From positions 383,286-447,285 of the forward strand of contig VWZP01005787.1 in NCBI GenBank assembly GCA_013396995.1: DNA of 64,000 nucleotides, read 5' to 3'. The notes under the pieces are model-generated. The model was not told the DNA's origin, ran no database searches, and saw only the letters and a list, made by a program, of their open reading frames with translations. This document shows, in pieces, positions 22,595-35,419 of this stretch (the stretch's first letter is position 1; each line of letters starts with the position of its first letter). This DNA is from Dicaeum eximium (taxonomy: Eukaryota > Chordata > Aves > Passeriformes > Dicaeidae). The translations under genes were made by a program, and so were the position numbers.

Positions 22595-25500
22595 AAGTTT
22601 TCTCTTAGCTCGAGGATTGACTTTATCCTATCTTGCTAATAAAAGCTGCAATCCCTTTTCTCCAGATTTAAGGAGGAAACTACAGCTTTGAGCAGTGGTG
22701 TACCAGTTTTCCAGGCTCTGAGCTGCTGGGACTGCTGGGCAATACCTATCCCAGACAATCAATGTGCATGGACAGTGGTCAAAACATGATTGACCCACTG
22801 AACACTTGATGCATGTTTTGTGAGAATTATATGTTTGTATTCATTGATCAGGAATATAAACCCCTCATTATGGACAACTCATGTGTGGGTGTGAGGCAGG
22901 AAATAAAATAAATTTTAAAAAACCCAAACCAAATCCAACCAGAATCCACAGGTATTTTTGCAAACCCAACATACACAGCTCTTAAGCCTGTCCAGAATCA
23001 TTCAGATCTCTGCCTGGAGATATTTGGGAAAAAGAGATTGCTGTTTGTAAACCTTTTTGTGTGATAGCCGTAAGAGGTCTTGCTGGTCCTCACTCATTTC
23101 TTTCAGTGTATGTCACTTCCATTTTTATCCTCCAGGTCTTGCACGATGGCCATTTCCTGGATGAGATATGCTGCTCATAATTTCCCACAAGAACAATTCC
23201 TTTCACCTCCTTGCCTCCATAAACCTGGTATTTGTCCATATTGCCCTCCCAGGCTTCACAGCCCAGCAGGAGTCAATGAATCAATGCCAGCACAGGGCAG
23301 TGATGAGCAGCAAGGCTGCAGACAGCAGCTCAGAGGAGGTGCTCATCTCCCTCTGCTTGCTGTTTGTGAGAGTAGTTTTGGATACCACAAACAGAAGTGT
23401 CAGCAGAGAGCCAGGGTGACAGCCAGGGGCTGCAGCACACCCCTGCCCTGCTGAGGTTCAGCCCTGGCAGGAGATACCTCTGGGCGTCCTGCAGCAAGGG
23501 CAGAAAGGAAGGGGAGCCCAGGATGCACAGAAAAAGACCTAGAAGCAATGAAAAACAAACTGCTGGCAAGGAAATTCGAACTGGACCAAATGAGAAAAAA
23601 AATCATCTCCTTCTGGGGCTGGTGCAGAACTGGGAAAAGTGCAGAGGAGCTGCAGGAGATTTTCAAAACTTAAATACAGCCCTCAAATACTGATCAAGAT
23701 GGAGCAGGAGGTCAGATTAAAAAAGCTTTGCAAGTCTTTATGACCCGAATTGTTCAGATTCTCGGATTAATCTGTTCCAATTTCCCCTCAGCATGTAACA
23801 ACTTCAACATCCTGAGCACTGCTTCTTTCTGTGTTACTAGGACATGGCATATGAATGATATCAAATGAACTGTGACATCTCTAGAAATGACAAGGCACTT
23901 GTCACAGCATTATTAGCTCTATTTTAGAGCCACTGCACCTGCATGCATTGAAACATAATTCCCAGGTTGATTTTAATCTTTTAATCTTCATTCAGAATAA
24001 AATTGCTGGGTGTGAGGGAAGGCAGGAATAGGAAGCTGGAGATTCTCTTTCCAGGTGGCTGCAGGTGAAGATGTCTCTGCCTGAAATAACTCTGTGGTGG
24101 ATAGCTGAAGTGTCTAGGCATGAGGGGTACTTAAAGGTAGATTCAGCAATCTGAATCAAACTAAAAGGGAGTCACAAATAGCCATTGGATTTCTGGAAAC
24201 TGAGGGAATGCTGTTCATTCCCTCATACATGTTAAATTCCTTAATGCCTAGAGGGAGAAAAGCCAGTCTTGATTGAGTCAAGCCAATTTTGCTTTTACAA
24301 ATACAAAGAGTCAATTGAAGAGAAAGGATGACCTTTATTTGGTCAAAAAATCTTTGATACATGTTATTCAGTAACAGCAGGTGTCTTAAGTCTAGCTTTT
24401 AAAGCAGAAATCTTATTGCCATTTCTGCTTGCTTTAATAATGACATTTTACCTAGTCCTGGGCATTGAAAGTTCAGTACCTCCCCAGAATTTCATACTTT
24501 GCCTTTTCTTCTAGGCCCTCATCGCAAGAAGGCAATATTTTACTGCAAATAGAGGAAAAAAGCCAAAGGCTTAATTTGCTAAATGCACAAATTAGAACAA
24601 ATACAACATCCTCAAATATAACAGCCTTGGGTTTGAGTTTGTGTGTAGTTTTAATTCTGAGAGCCTGTCAGACTATAAATTATGTCCACTCTTATTCAAC
24701 TAACTTCTCTGCTGCTGCTGCTGCTGTATTGGACATACCATACTGAGCACAGCAGCCCTTTTCACTGAAGGAGGGATATCTACTCCAGGTTTTACAGCTT
24801 TCTGTTACAAATTAGGCCACAGCAGATGGAGTGCTTTCCTACTTCGACTGAGCTGCAGCATTTGTGCACCCCAGTATCCCTGCATGGTGTGACACAGAAT
24901 GATCCTGCTGGCTTGCTGATCACCAAATAATGTGCAAAAATACCTTCTATGTACCCCTTTCACCCCAGGATGCTTGGCAACCCTGACAGCTGCTTCTGCT
25001 TTGCCTGGAGTGTGGCAGGGGTGTGACACACTCTGGTTCTGCTGGTCCTACAAATAGCAGATCCCTGACAGGAAAATTGAGTTACATTATCTGTAATTAC
25101 AGTCTCTGGAATTCCATGCCAGGCAAATGATCTCTAAATGAAGACCTGCTGCTTTTGCACGTGAGGGATCTGCTTCCCAGTCACCCAAACAGGAGTCAGA
25201 CACCAGGAGGTTCATCAGGCTTGTAAACAAGCAAATACCTAACTGGACTCAAGGGCAGCCAGGCAGTCATGGTTCTTCTTTGTTGTCTGGCTTAGAATTT
25301 ATTTTAGAAATTCCCTAGGCTTGTGGTTGTGAGCCCTAATGCTACATTGCTTCTGTAAGTCTGCACAGAGTTTTGCACAAACATCCATCACCAGTGTGAT
25401 TTCTGCATTTGCCTTGGAATGCATCAGGATTCATGTCTTCAAAAACTTTGGTTCTTCCTACAAAGCACCACTGTGCTGTCCACTCTTCACTGCCAAATTT

Positions 25501-26802
25501 TCATGCACCTATTCTAGTCCTTTGTTCCTTCACAGACACCCTATTTTACATGTTTGAAGTCCAGGGATTCCCCACACTGGTATGAATCTTCCATGAAGAA
25601 AACCTCATTTGTTAATCCACTAAGGATCCTGGAAGAGCACATCTCAGCATCTACTGACAATTTCCAGCAAGGGCTGGCAAATTCAGTGTCTTACACCCTG
25701 CAGGTCCTAAAAACAATGACAGCTTCTTACCTGTGGGTATTTCAAAAATTGCAGCAGAAGAACACTGACAATACACAGAGTTTGAAATCTTGACAACCTG
25801 CATTTGCTACCATCCAAGCAGTCAAAATCAATGCCTGGAAGTTATATAGGTCTACTATTCCAGAACAATTTTAGTGTCTTGCAGAAAACATCCCAAAATT
25901 AACTGCTGTAAATGTATTGCCCTGTTGTAATTCTTCTGCTGTTGGCGTCGTAACAAAAATTTGCCACTCTTTTATGGACATTGCAAAACAGTTTCTTCTT
26001 GTGGACTTTGGGTACCAACTACCACTTAGATTTGCTGGGCTGTGAAGGCAAACCTGGAAGAAAGAAACTCTACTGCAGCACTGAAGTGATCACATAAAAA
26101 CGCTGCAAATTCAGGTCATGGCAGAGATCATGGACTGAAAATGTTGGTTAGGTCCAAGATGAACGAAGAGTAAATACAGGTTTAAACCTGGCAAATCCAA
26201 AATTGTTTGAACATTCTCAAGAACTGGACATGACATCTGTGAGGTTTTTAAAGTATTAAAAACACCAGCAAATAGAAGGGTGGGAGGTAGGGTTTGGGTT
26301 TGGCATAGGGATTATTTTAAAGACACTTAAGCAACTTCAAATAACTTCCACTGACTGCACTTACTGGGCATGTCTCTTGCCATGAGCTCCCCTCCTTGCT
26401 TGCTCCATTTGTGGTGTATTTACCCCAGAGATAAAATATCTTTAGTACAAGTGTGTTAGCTACCATGAGCTTGAGAGATCAGGGAACAAGCTGAGGACCT
26501 TCTGCATTAAAAACAACTTAATTAAAACAACTGTTACAACTTAATGAAAATAGCCCTGTCTCCTCAGCTAGGGCTGCAACTTCCTTGGTCAGGACGTGTG
26601 GTACCCTGGGACTTTGATTACATGAGGCTGTTGTGGTGAGCACCACTGTAATTTTCAGGAAAATTCCTGCGCAGAGACATTTGTCAGCAACGTTCATGCG
26701 CAACTCCTTCAGCATTTTACATCGGGGAAGTTTTGCTCCCAAAGAATGTAACAGTGCAAATAGAAATGTCTGAGTACAGATGGGAATTTAGATCACAGGG
26801 GG
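22595..26802. other. Unique non-coding DNA
   Basis: I see no gene or recognisable mobile element in these 4.2 kb. CAAAACATG (22780-22788) is inverted at 22812-22820. A moderately GC-rich patch at 23.2-23.6 kb has overlapping open frames on both strands without domains. Confidence 0.5.
24709..24726. repeat. (CTG)6 microsatellite
   Basis: Six exact CTG units occur outside any supported reading frame. Confidence 0.95.
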
Positions 26803-26819
26803 AAAAAAAAAAAAAAAAA
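26803..26819. repeat. A17 homopolymer
   Basis: An uninterrupted A run of 17 follows GGGGG-like sequence. It is not attached to a recognised element. Confidence 0.95.
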
Positions 26820-26951
26820 GTATTTCCTTTAAATGAGTCTTACCTGCCAGGAATCTTTAGTGAATAAATTAAAGGGAACAGTTATTTTGTAAATCTTGCC
26901 CCCACATACTCTTCCCTGTACCATTTTGAAAAAACTTATTTTGTTTTCTAC

Positions 26952-26952
<1 letters not shown>

Positions 26953-26999
<47 letters not shown>
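26953..26999. repeat. A47 homopolymer
   Basis: Forty-seven uninterrupted A residues form the longest homopolymer in the window. It could be the tail of a young retrocopy inserted on the plus strand. However, the upstream 130 bases do not resemble CR1 (which has no poly-A tail in birds) or a known gene, and I see no target-site duplication. Assembly error in run length is possible. Confidence 0.95.
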
Positions 27000-27003
<4 letters not shown>

Positions 27004-28209
27004 AGGGCAGTTTGTGAAACAGCTTATTAATAATTTAAAAATTTATATTTAAAGCTAGTTCATCTCATTTATTTAAACCACAGCCTATCTCTAATCAAGT
27101 CTATGGAGTGGGATTTTTTCCATAAATAACCCCTTTGCACATCCATTTTCCAGTTCCCTTTTTGAAAGAAAATTTCATTTTGTCTGATGACTGCATTGGT
27201 TTCACTTCAGATTTGGCTTCCAATTTGTGTATTCTAGTCAAATGCCCAAACCCTTTAAAAAACAACTATCATGATCTTGTTATTTTTTCCTTCCTAGGGA
27301 TGACAGGTTGAGACTGGTGCTGGTGGTGTGGTTTACACTGTTCATCACTTGCAAATGTTTTGAGTCTTATTTTGATGAATATTAAGGAAATGGTGCTGTT
27401 CAATTTTTTATTATAACTGAATCTTACTGTTCTGCTGTTCTTTCAGTCCATAGAGCTTGAGAATGGAAAACAAATTTTTTATAGTTTTGCGAGACTATGG
27501 TTCTTTTATTTATCTTATATTTATCTTATATTTTTTCGACACTGTTTCCACACACATATTCAAGAGCACACGATCCTAAATTATTTTTGAGAGGTGTTTT
27601 GGGAAATACCCACATATGTTCTCAAGGTGACTGGCTTTAGTCTCCAATTATGATGCACTGAAGTAATTGCATATTAGCTTACCCATGGTCTAACACTTCA
27701 CATGTATTTCTCTCTGGAACACAGCCTATATTTTCCCTCAGAAGCAACCAGTTCAATCTTATCTGTATTTTTTTAATACAATAAAGTGAAGGAACATGTC
27801 CTGACAGCACAGTTGAAGACTTTGCTAGTATCTCCTTCCCATTTGTAACTCAATGAATTTGTTAAAATGGGCTGCATTTTGTGCTGTATTGAGACTTGGG
27901 TTCCATAATGATAGGCAATGGGAATTCATCAGTCAAGGGCTCTGATCAACTGCTAAATAACAAGATGAAAAGCTCTCTTTTGTTGAAACTGTCCAGGAAA
28001 ATAAAGGACAATGAAGGTATTTATCAGAGTTTCTTCCTGTACAATATCTATTGCAGTCACCAAGCAAATACATTAGAAAACAAAACAAAACAAAACAAAA
28101 ACCCAACCCTTCTTAGATGACTTTAAATCTGATAATTTCTACTTGTGAAAAACAGTGCATTAGGGGAATTTGAATATTGCATTTTACTTCTACTAACAAA
28201 TGTAGTAAT
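27000..28209. other. Unique AT-rich non-coding DNA
   Basis: There is no gene. It contains two tandem TTTATCTTATA words near 27510-27535 and a short (CAAAA)n run at 28081-28102. Confidence 0.55.
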
Positions 28210-28462
28210 AGGACAAAGGGGAATAGCTTCAAACTGAGAGTAGGTTTAGATTAGATAATAAGAAAAAATTATTTTGTGTGAGGGTGGTGAGACCTGGCAC
28301 AGGTTGCCCACAGAAGTTGTGGATGTCCCGTTCCTGGAAGTGTCCAAGGCCAGGCTGGATGGGGCTCTGGTCTGGTGGAAGGGATCCCTTCCCATGGCAG
28401 GGCGCTGGAACAAGATGAGCTTTACATTCCCTTCCAACCCAAAGCATTCTGTGATTCTGTGT
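28210..28462 (+). mobile_element. CR1 LINE fragment (3' end)
   Basis: This is a clear avian CR1 3' end in plus orientation. It has AGGACAAAGGGGAATAGCTT at the left, the GAGGGTGGTGAGACCTGGCA and CAGGTTGCCCA segments, GTCCAAGGCCAGGCTGGATG, then CCCTTCCAACCCAAAGCATT. The terminal short repeat ATTCTGTGATTCTGTG closes the element at about 28462. Roughly 250 bases survive; it is 5'-truncated and non-coding. Its good match to the recalled family pattern suggests it is younger than the 17.4-kb copy. Confidence 0.96.
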
Positions 28463-28642
28463 GTTAGACCAAGCTACAAAACAGGAGATGTAACAGATGA
28501 GTCTATAAATAATCCATGGCCACCACCAACATGTTCTCCAGGTAACAGTCCCTTTCAGATCTATTCAGTAGTCTTTATGGAAAATTCAAAGTACTGAAAG
28601 AAGAGACCTGGGTAGAAAGACACTACAAAGCTCTTTACCTGG

Positions 28643-29028
28643 TGATGCCTCAAGAGGTTACCTAGAACAGAGGCTGGGCAGGGTTAAAAGAATAAAGCAG
28701 GGATTTATTAAAAAGGACTTCACAGGATGCACCTTGGGCAGTGCAAGAGCCTGGCCAGGGCTCTGCCCAAGATGGACACCGGGTCACAAGTTTTCACACT
28801 TTTATAACTTTTGGTCCATTTCTATATTGGGGTTAATTGTCCAATTCCAGTCCAGGTGATGCAGTCCCACCCTCCCAGTTTGCTCTCCTCAGTTCTCTGT
28901 TGTTTGCACTTTTTGGGCCTGGAGCTGCAGTGGTGTCCTTGGTTCTGGGGCTGGAAAGGGATTGCTGTGTGTGACTGAGCTGTGAGGAGAACTTGCTGAC
29001 ACTTTATATGAATTTCAGAGTTACACAC
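28643..29028 (-). mobile_element. Probable ERV solo LTR
   Basis: About 385 bases match, from memory, an LTR type common in passerine genomes. Read on the plus strand it has GGGATTTATTA near 28700 (AATAAA on the minus strand), then GCACCTTGGGCAGTGCAAGA, then CAAGATGGACACCGG. Next come a TATTGGGGTTAATTGTCCAA segment and a GTCCTTGGTTCTGGGGCTGG segment. A TG start near 28643 and an ACACA end near 29027 fit LTR termini, but no target-site duplication is obvious. No gag/pol/env sequence is adjacent, so it is a solo LTR or fragment. Class (ERVK is my guess) needs a library search. Confidence 0.65.
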
Positions 29029-31378
29029 CAATGCAGTACAGAATCTGGAAAATATGAAAGCTAAACCTTAAGGCATCACTGTGATTTAAAAGGAAAAGGG
29101 AAGCAGTGGTGACTGGGGAAGGACAATGCCACACACAGCTGAACACTTCAGAGCTGCTGCCACAAGTTAAGGCACTGCTTGGCATTTGCAGCTGCAAGGG
29201 ATTGCTGTTTGCTGTCCTGAATGAATGATGCACCCCCACTTTGCCAAAACCAGCACACTGTGCAGGACGCAAAGGTGACACACAGGGCCAGCCGCTCCTA
29301 TAAACTCTTCCTATGAGCAATAGTAAAAACACCACCCTCCTCTTTGCTAACATTTCAGCAAATGGGCTGCTCAGTAATTTTACACTGAAACATAAACCAA
29401 TTGCACACCATGAGATGGAAAAGACAGCTGTCAGAAAGGTAGAAAGTGGCACACCTCAGAGCTTGCAGGTACAATCCTGTCCTCATCGCTTTTATGGCAG
29501 AGGAAGGTGGAAGAGAAATAACTTGCAATATTGCCAAGGGAGGAGGTGTTAAATCCAAACATATTAAGCATCCAACAAGGTGCACTTCTTAGAGGAACCT
29601 AAAAATAATAAATAGATGTTGGAGTCAGAGTTCTAATTCCTGGAAGAAAGAGTAAAAGCAATGAGCCATCCTGCAACTCAGGTTGCTGGGAAGGACTGAG
29701 ACTAAAAAGAAGAGCTGGATGTGTTCACAGTGTGGAATGATAGAGGAAATAGGAAGAACCAAGGAGGTAAATTCCCTGAAATTCACAGCAGGGGAAAAAA
29801 ATGAAGCCTTTCACATGTGTGTAGGCCCAAAAATTATATAAATATGTTTTTAAAAAGGGAACATTTTTTTACCTACAAGGGTGAAAGTTTTTGAATAGCT
29901 GTCCAGTGCCAAATATTTTTCTATGCTGAAAATGTCAGCAAGGTTCTGGCAGGTGCCTTGGAAAATAGAGCCCACTTTTATGCACAGTCAGCATCCCCTT
30001 TGGGAGACTCCATTTCCACAGGCTGCACTGAGGTTGTGTTTGGCACCTGAGGGATTTCACAGGAAACAACAACAACTTTTTGATGGCATAGAGGGTACTA
30101 CACTCAGAAGAAATGTTTTAGTATTATAGGGGTAGAGGGGAAGAAACACAGACCCACTAGTTCAACCCTAAAATTGGAAAAAAAAAACCCACACCAAAAA
30201 GCCATGTAAATAATTGGCAGATGAGAAATAAAAATTAGAATATGTATAATGTGCAGAACCAGCAAGACTGAAGCCCTCATTGACAGGTCTGCCCCAAACA
30301 GAAAAGGCAGTAAAACAAAATCATCAGTGATGATGAGCCACTGCAGAAAATTTTTGTCTTCTGCAGTTTCACAAATCCTCTAGAGGTCCCAGCCCTGTGT
30401 GATACTAGGTGCAAAAGAAAAAGAAGGTAAGATAGACAACTGCTTAAGCAGGCCAGGCATCCCAGAAAGAAAGGAAAGAGAAGCCTTGGCTTCTTATTGC
30501 AGCTTAGACAGGAATTCCTCTATAATCAGTTATGACTCATTTACCCCATCCTAATGCTAAAATATTTCCCTAACATGTAAATATAGCCTGTATAAAACTA
30601 TAAATTCTGCTGCTATCAACTCAATTAATTTACTCTTGGGGAAGAAATGGACCTGCAAATTACAACCTACCATACTGGCATTTTACAAATGAGTAAGCAG
30701 AGGTGCTCCCTGGAAAATTTCCAAAGAGAGGCAGTGCTGCTACAATGCATAAAAAGTGGATAAATTAGATGTGTAAAAAGAAGTCTGTGCAGTGACAGGC
30801 ATGGGGAAAACTTTGTTGAAGTAAATATGTGATTCTAAGCAGGAGATATGGATGTTAAAATGGGGTAATAACAGCTGGGCCCCTGAGAAAGCAGGATTGT
30901 CTGTCTGCAGCTAGGAGGGGACAACCAGAGACTAAGGCAGGACAGAGGCCTAGGACCTGGATGGAACCAAAAGCTTCATGGTGTCTCTGCTCCTCAAAAT
31001 AGGCCTTTTGGGAGAGGGAGTTTCCAGGATTACAAGAACATGTCTGAAAATCTTGACTCAAATATTTCTGAGTATGGTTACAGATTAGCAGTCCTGAATT
31101 TAGAAGTTAAGAGTTGCAATAAAACATGGCCAAGAATGTTGAACACAGTCACAGAAAAAGAGAGATTACATGTGGAAAACTAACCAACAGCACATGAGCC
31201 TATGTGATTTGTCTTTTCAGTGTTTCAGTCAGACTGAAAAGAACTGGTTTTATACTATGTCTACGTAGGCAGTTGAATGCAGCTGGGAATATCATCCCAG
31301 ATTAATGGGACTAATGTTAGTTAAAGCAATTCTCTTCTATAGATATTCAGCATCTTCCTGAAGTTGAGAGGCTTCCTT
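29029..31378. other. Unique non-coding DNA
   Basis: I see no gene or recognised element. The longest frame (29021-29452 minus, 143 codons) has no recognisable domain and partly overlaps the adjoining plus-strand frame. Confidence 0.5.
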
Positions 31379-31403
31379 CCTCCTCCTCCTCCTCCTCCTC
31401 CTC
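31379..31403. repeat. (TCC)8 microsatellite
   Basis: About eight TCC units form a pure pyrimidine strand, in no supported reading frame. Confidence 0.95.
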
Positions 31404-32279
31404 TAGAGAAGGCACACCTGCCAATACTTTAATGTGTGGATACCCTTACAAATCACTCATTCTGTCAAAAATATTTGAGATAATTTACTTGTGATATTAG
31501 GCTAAAGGTCCTGAAAGAACTTAATTTTTGCAGTTTGGTAACTTTGACCCTTTCCTATTTCTATTTTGGGTTGTGTATGTAAAACTGATGGCTCTGTGTG
31601 ATTTTTCTCTATAGTTTTCTCAGTCTGCTCCCACAGAAAGTAAAAGAATTTTCCCTTGACAGCAATTGATGCAGAATCAGATCCTTCAGGGTACCATGCA
31701 AGAAAGATGATGTTCAGCTTCTGCTCTTGACCTGATTCTTTCTGAGCATCAATAAGGACTGACTCACAACTGCACATGGCCACCACAACCATGCCATGAC
31801 AACCCCTGGCCTTTGTCTCTCTGGAAAGTCAAACCTTGCCCCGTTTGAGCTGGTGATTTGCTGTCATTGCACTGTGGGACCATTGGTGTGTTGAGCAGAC
31901 AGGTGTGCACAGGAGGGTTTGAGGCAGTGGTGTAGCTTCTTCTTGATGGCACAACGCTCTCTGGCTGCATCTCTGCTGGCAGATTTAGCAGTGCCTGGGA
32001 ATGTGATCATCTCCACAGTTAATCCAGAGGAGTGGTGATTTTGGGCCATGCCAGCTGGCACTCCCCCAGACAATTCCTGGCCATGGTCTGTGAGCTAGCA
32101 CGGACATGGACCATTCCCAATGGGCATTTTGCATACAGAAACCTTATTTTTGGGAGCCAGGAGAAGTGCAGACAGAATCCATTATCTGCCAGGGGGTCTC
32201 AGTGCCCAAGAACTAACAGACAAATGCAGCTTAGAATTACAGACATAGGTTTTATGTCCTTAGGGACCACTTCAACGTG
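31404..32279. other. Unique non-coding DNA
   Basis: I see nothing gene-like beyond short overlapping frames on the minus strand (31502-32073). Confidence 0.5.
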
Positions 32280-32870
32280 AAGAGATAAATACAAATTGGT
32301 AACACTGTTCCGAGTTCTAATGATTTAAAATGCTCTTCCATACGAATTTGCTGTAACTCAGAATCATTATAAGCTTCTCATTCTTCTTTTTTTATTCGTT
32401 TATTATTTTAAAAAAGGAACCCAAAACTAAGCACATCATCTACTTTTATTGGCTTAAGTGAGTAATTTTTCAGCTTCGAGTTAAAATCAAGGGAAGAATC
32501 AATATGGGCATCGCTGTAATTGAAAACCAGTGGGTGATAATTCTGTGCTGAAAACAAGATAATAAGTATAGAGATGAAACACTGGCAGGGGAAAAGAAGA
32601 AAAGATTAAAGATACTATCTCAATTAAATATCAACTATTATTAACATTATATTAAAAACTTCCCCGTGTTCTTTTCATATGCTGTATATTTCTTCTCTTT
32701 TCCTCTAATGGATGTTAAAGGAAAGAATAAATGAAATTATGTGAAATTATTATAAAACAAATTCAGACAGAATCAATCAAGTGTGTCCTTAGCTGGTAAT
32801 TTATTCCTAATATCATTGAATAGCCCCCAAAACATGAATATTTAAATATAAATCTTCTTTCTCACAACTC
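32280..32870. other. Candidate conserved non-coding block
   Basis: This AT-rich sequence lacks microsatellites and has frequent homeodomain-like words (TAATGATTT, TAATTG). A few CpGs sit in an AT-rich context, such as TTCGTTTATTA near 32397, which is unusual for neutrally decaying bird DNA. Conservation is inferred from texture only. Confidence 0.25.
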
Positions 32871-33410
32871 TCTTTACATAGCCTTCCCTTCTACCTCCAG
32901 CTAGCAAATCTAGCAATAAGGAATTATCTCCCCATTGCTCACAATGAAAGGAAAAAAAAAAAAAAGGAGAGAATTCACCTTTAGTCCTTATTTCTAACAG
33001 ACCTGCTGGTACTAGCTCTGGACTTTAATACTAAGGAGAAAGGAGAATTAATTCTCTATCAGGCCAACAAAACTACCTTTCCTCTGGTCTAAACTGTATT
33101 TCAAACAACACAGAGATAACAGTTTAAGAGAGAATCCATTTTGCTTTTAGACCTTTCACATTCAAAGGGGGGGGACTTCTAAAAGCTCACTGAGAACAGA
33201 TGATGAGGAGGCCTGAAAATTAGTTTTATTCAAATAATTTTTAAAAAAAATTAAATTAAAATCAAAAAACCTGTCTCCACAATGAAAATATCATTCAACT
33301 TGTAAAAAGCCAGCTTGCCAAGAAAGAAGTCATATCTTCCTCATTACTGCTATATGTACTGCAACAATAGGAGGGGAACGCAAAGAAAATTCTAATTCCA
33401 TTATTTAATC

Positions 33411-33435
33411 AATAAACAATAAAATATTGTTTATT
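33411..33435. repeat. Perfect inverted repeat with paired FOX-like sites
   Basis: AATAAACAATA (33411-33421) and TATTGTTTATT (33425-33435) are exact reverse complements separated by AAA. Each arm contains the forkhead core TGTTTAT/ATAAACA, giving two head-to-head sites. AT-rich sequence makes such palindromes easier to obtain by chance. Confidence 0.7.
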
Positions 33436-33760
33436 TAACAATAAGCAGTGGACGACAGAAAGAAGACACAGCCCAATGCCTTTTCTTGCTGCCATCTTCA
33501 CACAAAATGTTAGTCATAATGTGTCCACAAAATTAACATTAAACATAGAGTAAGGGTGAACATCAGACAAGGGGAGAAAGAGTTAAAAGGGTAAGTAAAT
33601 TGAAGGTATTTAAGCCAGTTGCCCAGGTGAAGTTTATTGTGGTACACCTAAAGATCTTTCTACCTTAGAGAGAGTGTGGAGGATGGGAAGAAAGAAGAGG
33701 ATCCCAGGTGATTGGTAAAGGCCAGCCCCTTCCCCCTTCCCATTTCCTAAACCCCAAAAC

Positions 33761-33791
33761 CTTTAAGGAGAGCTTAATCCTCTCCTTAAAG
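33761..33791. repeat. Perfect 12-bp inverted repeat
   Basis: CTTTAAGGAGAG (33761-33772) is exactly inverted at 33780-33791 around a 7-base loop. There is no T-run suited to a pol III terminator beside it. Confidence 0.8.
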
Positions 33792-34379
33792 TTCTTCTGC
33801 ATACAGAACTCCCAGTGAAATCACCAAAAGCTTATTAAGAGCACTGTTAAATTTACACTGCTGCACATAAACCCTTGTGAAGGGCAGATTTTGGTTATAA
33901 AGCGCCTTTCATCCGCAGGCGGCTCCAGGTGTGCCAGCCCCAGTCCAGTGGAACAACACCAGCAGAATCTGCTCTTGCAAGAACAGTTTGTCATTCAGCC
34001 CCAAGCATGAGAACAATTCCCCAAATCCCTGTCTAGCCACACTGCCTACCCAGATATTGTGTGGGTTGCAGTGGAAAATGCAGATATTGTTCTCTCCTTT
34101 TGTGCCTTTGCACATGAATGGAGACACAGAGGAATTTGCTCAGGCCATGGCTGCCAGGGGAGCCACAGACAGGCAGGGAGAAGTAAACTGCACCTTTTTT
34201 ATGATTTTTTCCTGGCCTGAGAGAGCAGAATGGGACAGCATTGTGTCTGAGACACGTTTCTTTGTCAGCCTCACTCCTGGGACAGCACAATGGCCCATGG
34301 TCCCACAGGCAGGGCTCAGCCAAACACGGCCTGTCTCCAGCAGGAATGGTCATTAAATAAGACAATAGTGGTATCAATA

Positions 34380-34660
34380 TATCTGAACGTGTCCTTAAGT
34401 GCCAGATAAAGAAAATAATCTCTCAAATGGAGTTCAGGATTTTAAAACGTACGTTACATATTACTGATTTTAATTATAGATTCTTTGAAGGCTCCTTCAG
34501 TCACTTCAGGTAATCTGTGCTTTCAGAATATAAGAGACTTACTGCTTTGAATATTACTGACAAGATTGCTATTAAAAGTACAATCAGCTTTTAATTTTTA
34601 CAAGTTGTGTCAAAACGGTTTAAGCATATTTGAATTTATGGGGGTTACCTTTACTCTCCC
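34380..34660. other. Candidate conserved non-coding block
   Basis: This is AT-rich, non-repetitive sequence with AAAACGTACGTTA near 34445 (a CpG-containing palindrome) and dense TAAT words. It is followed by low-complexity-free DNA. The inference of constraint is from texture only. Confidence 0.25.
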
Positions 34661-35419
34661 TCCCACAACTATAACACAAAGTCAGCTGTCACATTGTTAC
34701 CACAGGAAAAATTGACTGAGCCAGCATGAAAATAGCAAGGAATAGGTGCAGAAAACTCATATTAAGGTCCTCAGCACGCCCAGGGCAGACAAAATACCTG
34801 TAGTAACTTAGTTGGACACTCCACTTGGCCCCGTAGAGTTAGTTAAATGGTATTAACTGCAAAGTATTTGTAGCCATGATAGCCCCAGCACTCGTGAAGT
34901 GCTTGGGTGAGTTTGCAGGATGAGATGCCTTTTCTGAACAACGAGTGCCACTGCCAAGTCTTTTGTTCAGCTAGGAGCACATCACAGGGAGGACTCCCAC
35001 AAGATCCCTTTTTTAACATTTTTGCGCAAGGAAATGGCCACGCAGAGCTGGAAAGGTGAATATTCCCTCCCAGGCAAAAAGAATCATGGAATCAAGAGCC
35101 CGTGCAAAGCTCAGAGATGCATTTTCAATTCCATCTAAGCTCTTTGCTAATGGCTAAGGATACACTGAGCACTGCAAAGATTTCTGGTTTGGATTATCTC
35201 ACCTCCTCACTGCTGCCCTGTGCAACTACAAAAGGCTCATTCCTTCAGATGAAACACCCATCGTTTTTCTGGTTACATACATGACCTACCCAAACACATT
35301 TCCACCATTAAAAGCAACGCTTTCACCTGCTGAAAACTCTTTTTCAATTGTCTGCAGTGAAATATTTATTTGTCAATGTGAAACCCTCCTCCGAACAACT
35401 TCTGGTGCAATTTACATGA
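34661..35419. other. Unique non-coding DNA
   Basis: I see no gene, mobile element or structured repeat here. Confidence 0.5.

Larger units (their letters stand above)
32871..34379. other. Unique non-coding DNA with two hairpins
   Basis: There is no gene. It holds the FOX-like inverted repeat at 33411-33435, a G8 run near 33169 and the perfect 12-bp inverted repeat at 33761-33791. Frames at 33931-34377 on both strands overlap and have no recognisable domain. Confidence 0.5.

Noticed and set aside
24709..24726. CTG repeat as a polyglutamine/polyalanine codon tract
   Set aside because: There is no supported exon, and the surrounding frame ends within a few codons. It is a short microsatellite.
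28274..28597. 107-codon plus-strand open frame
   Set aside because: Most of it is the CR1 3' end, which is untranslated.
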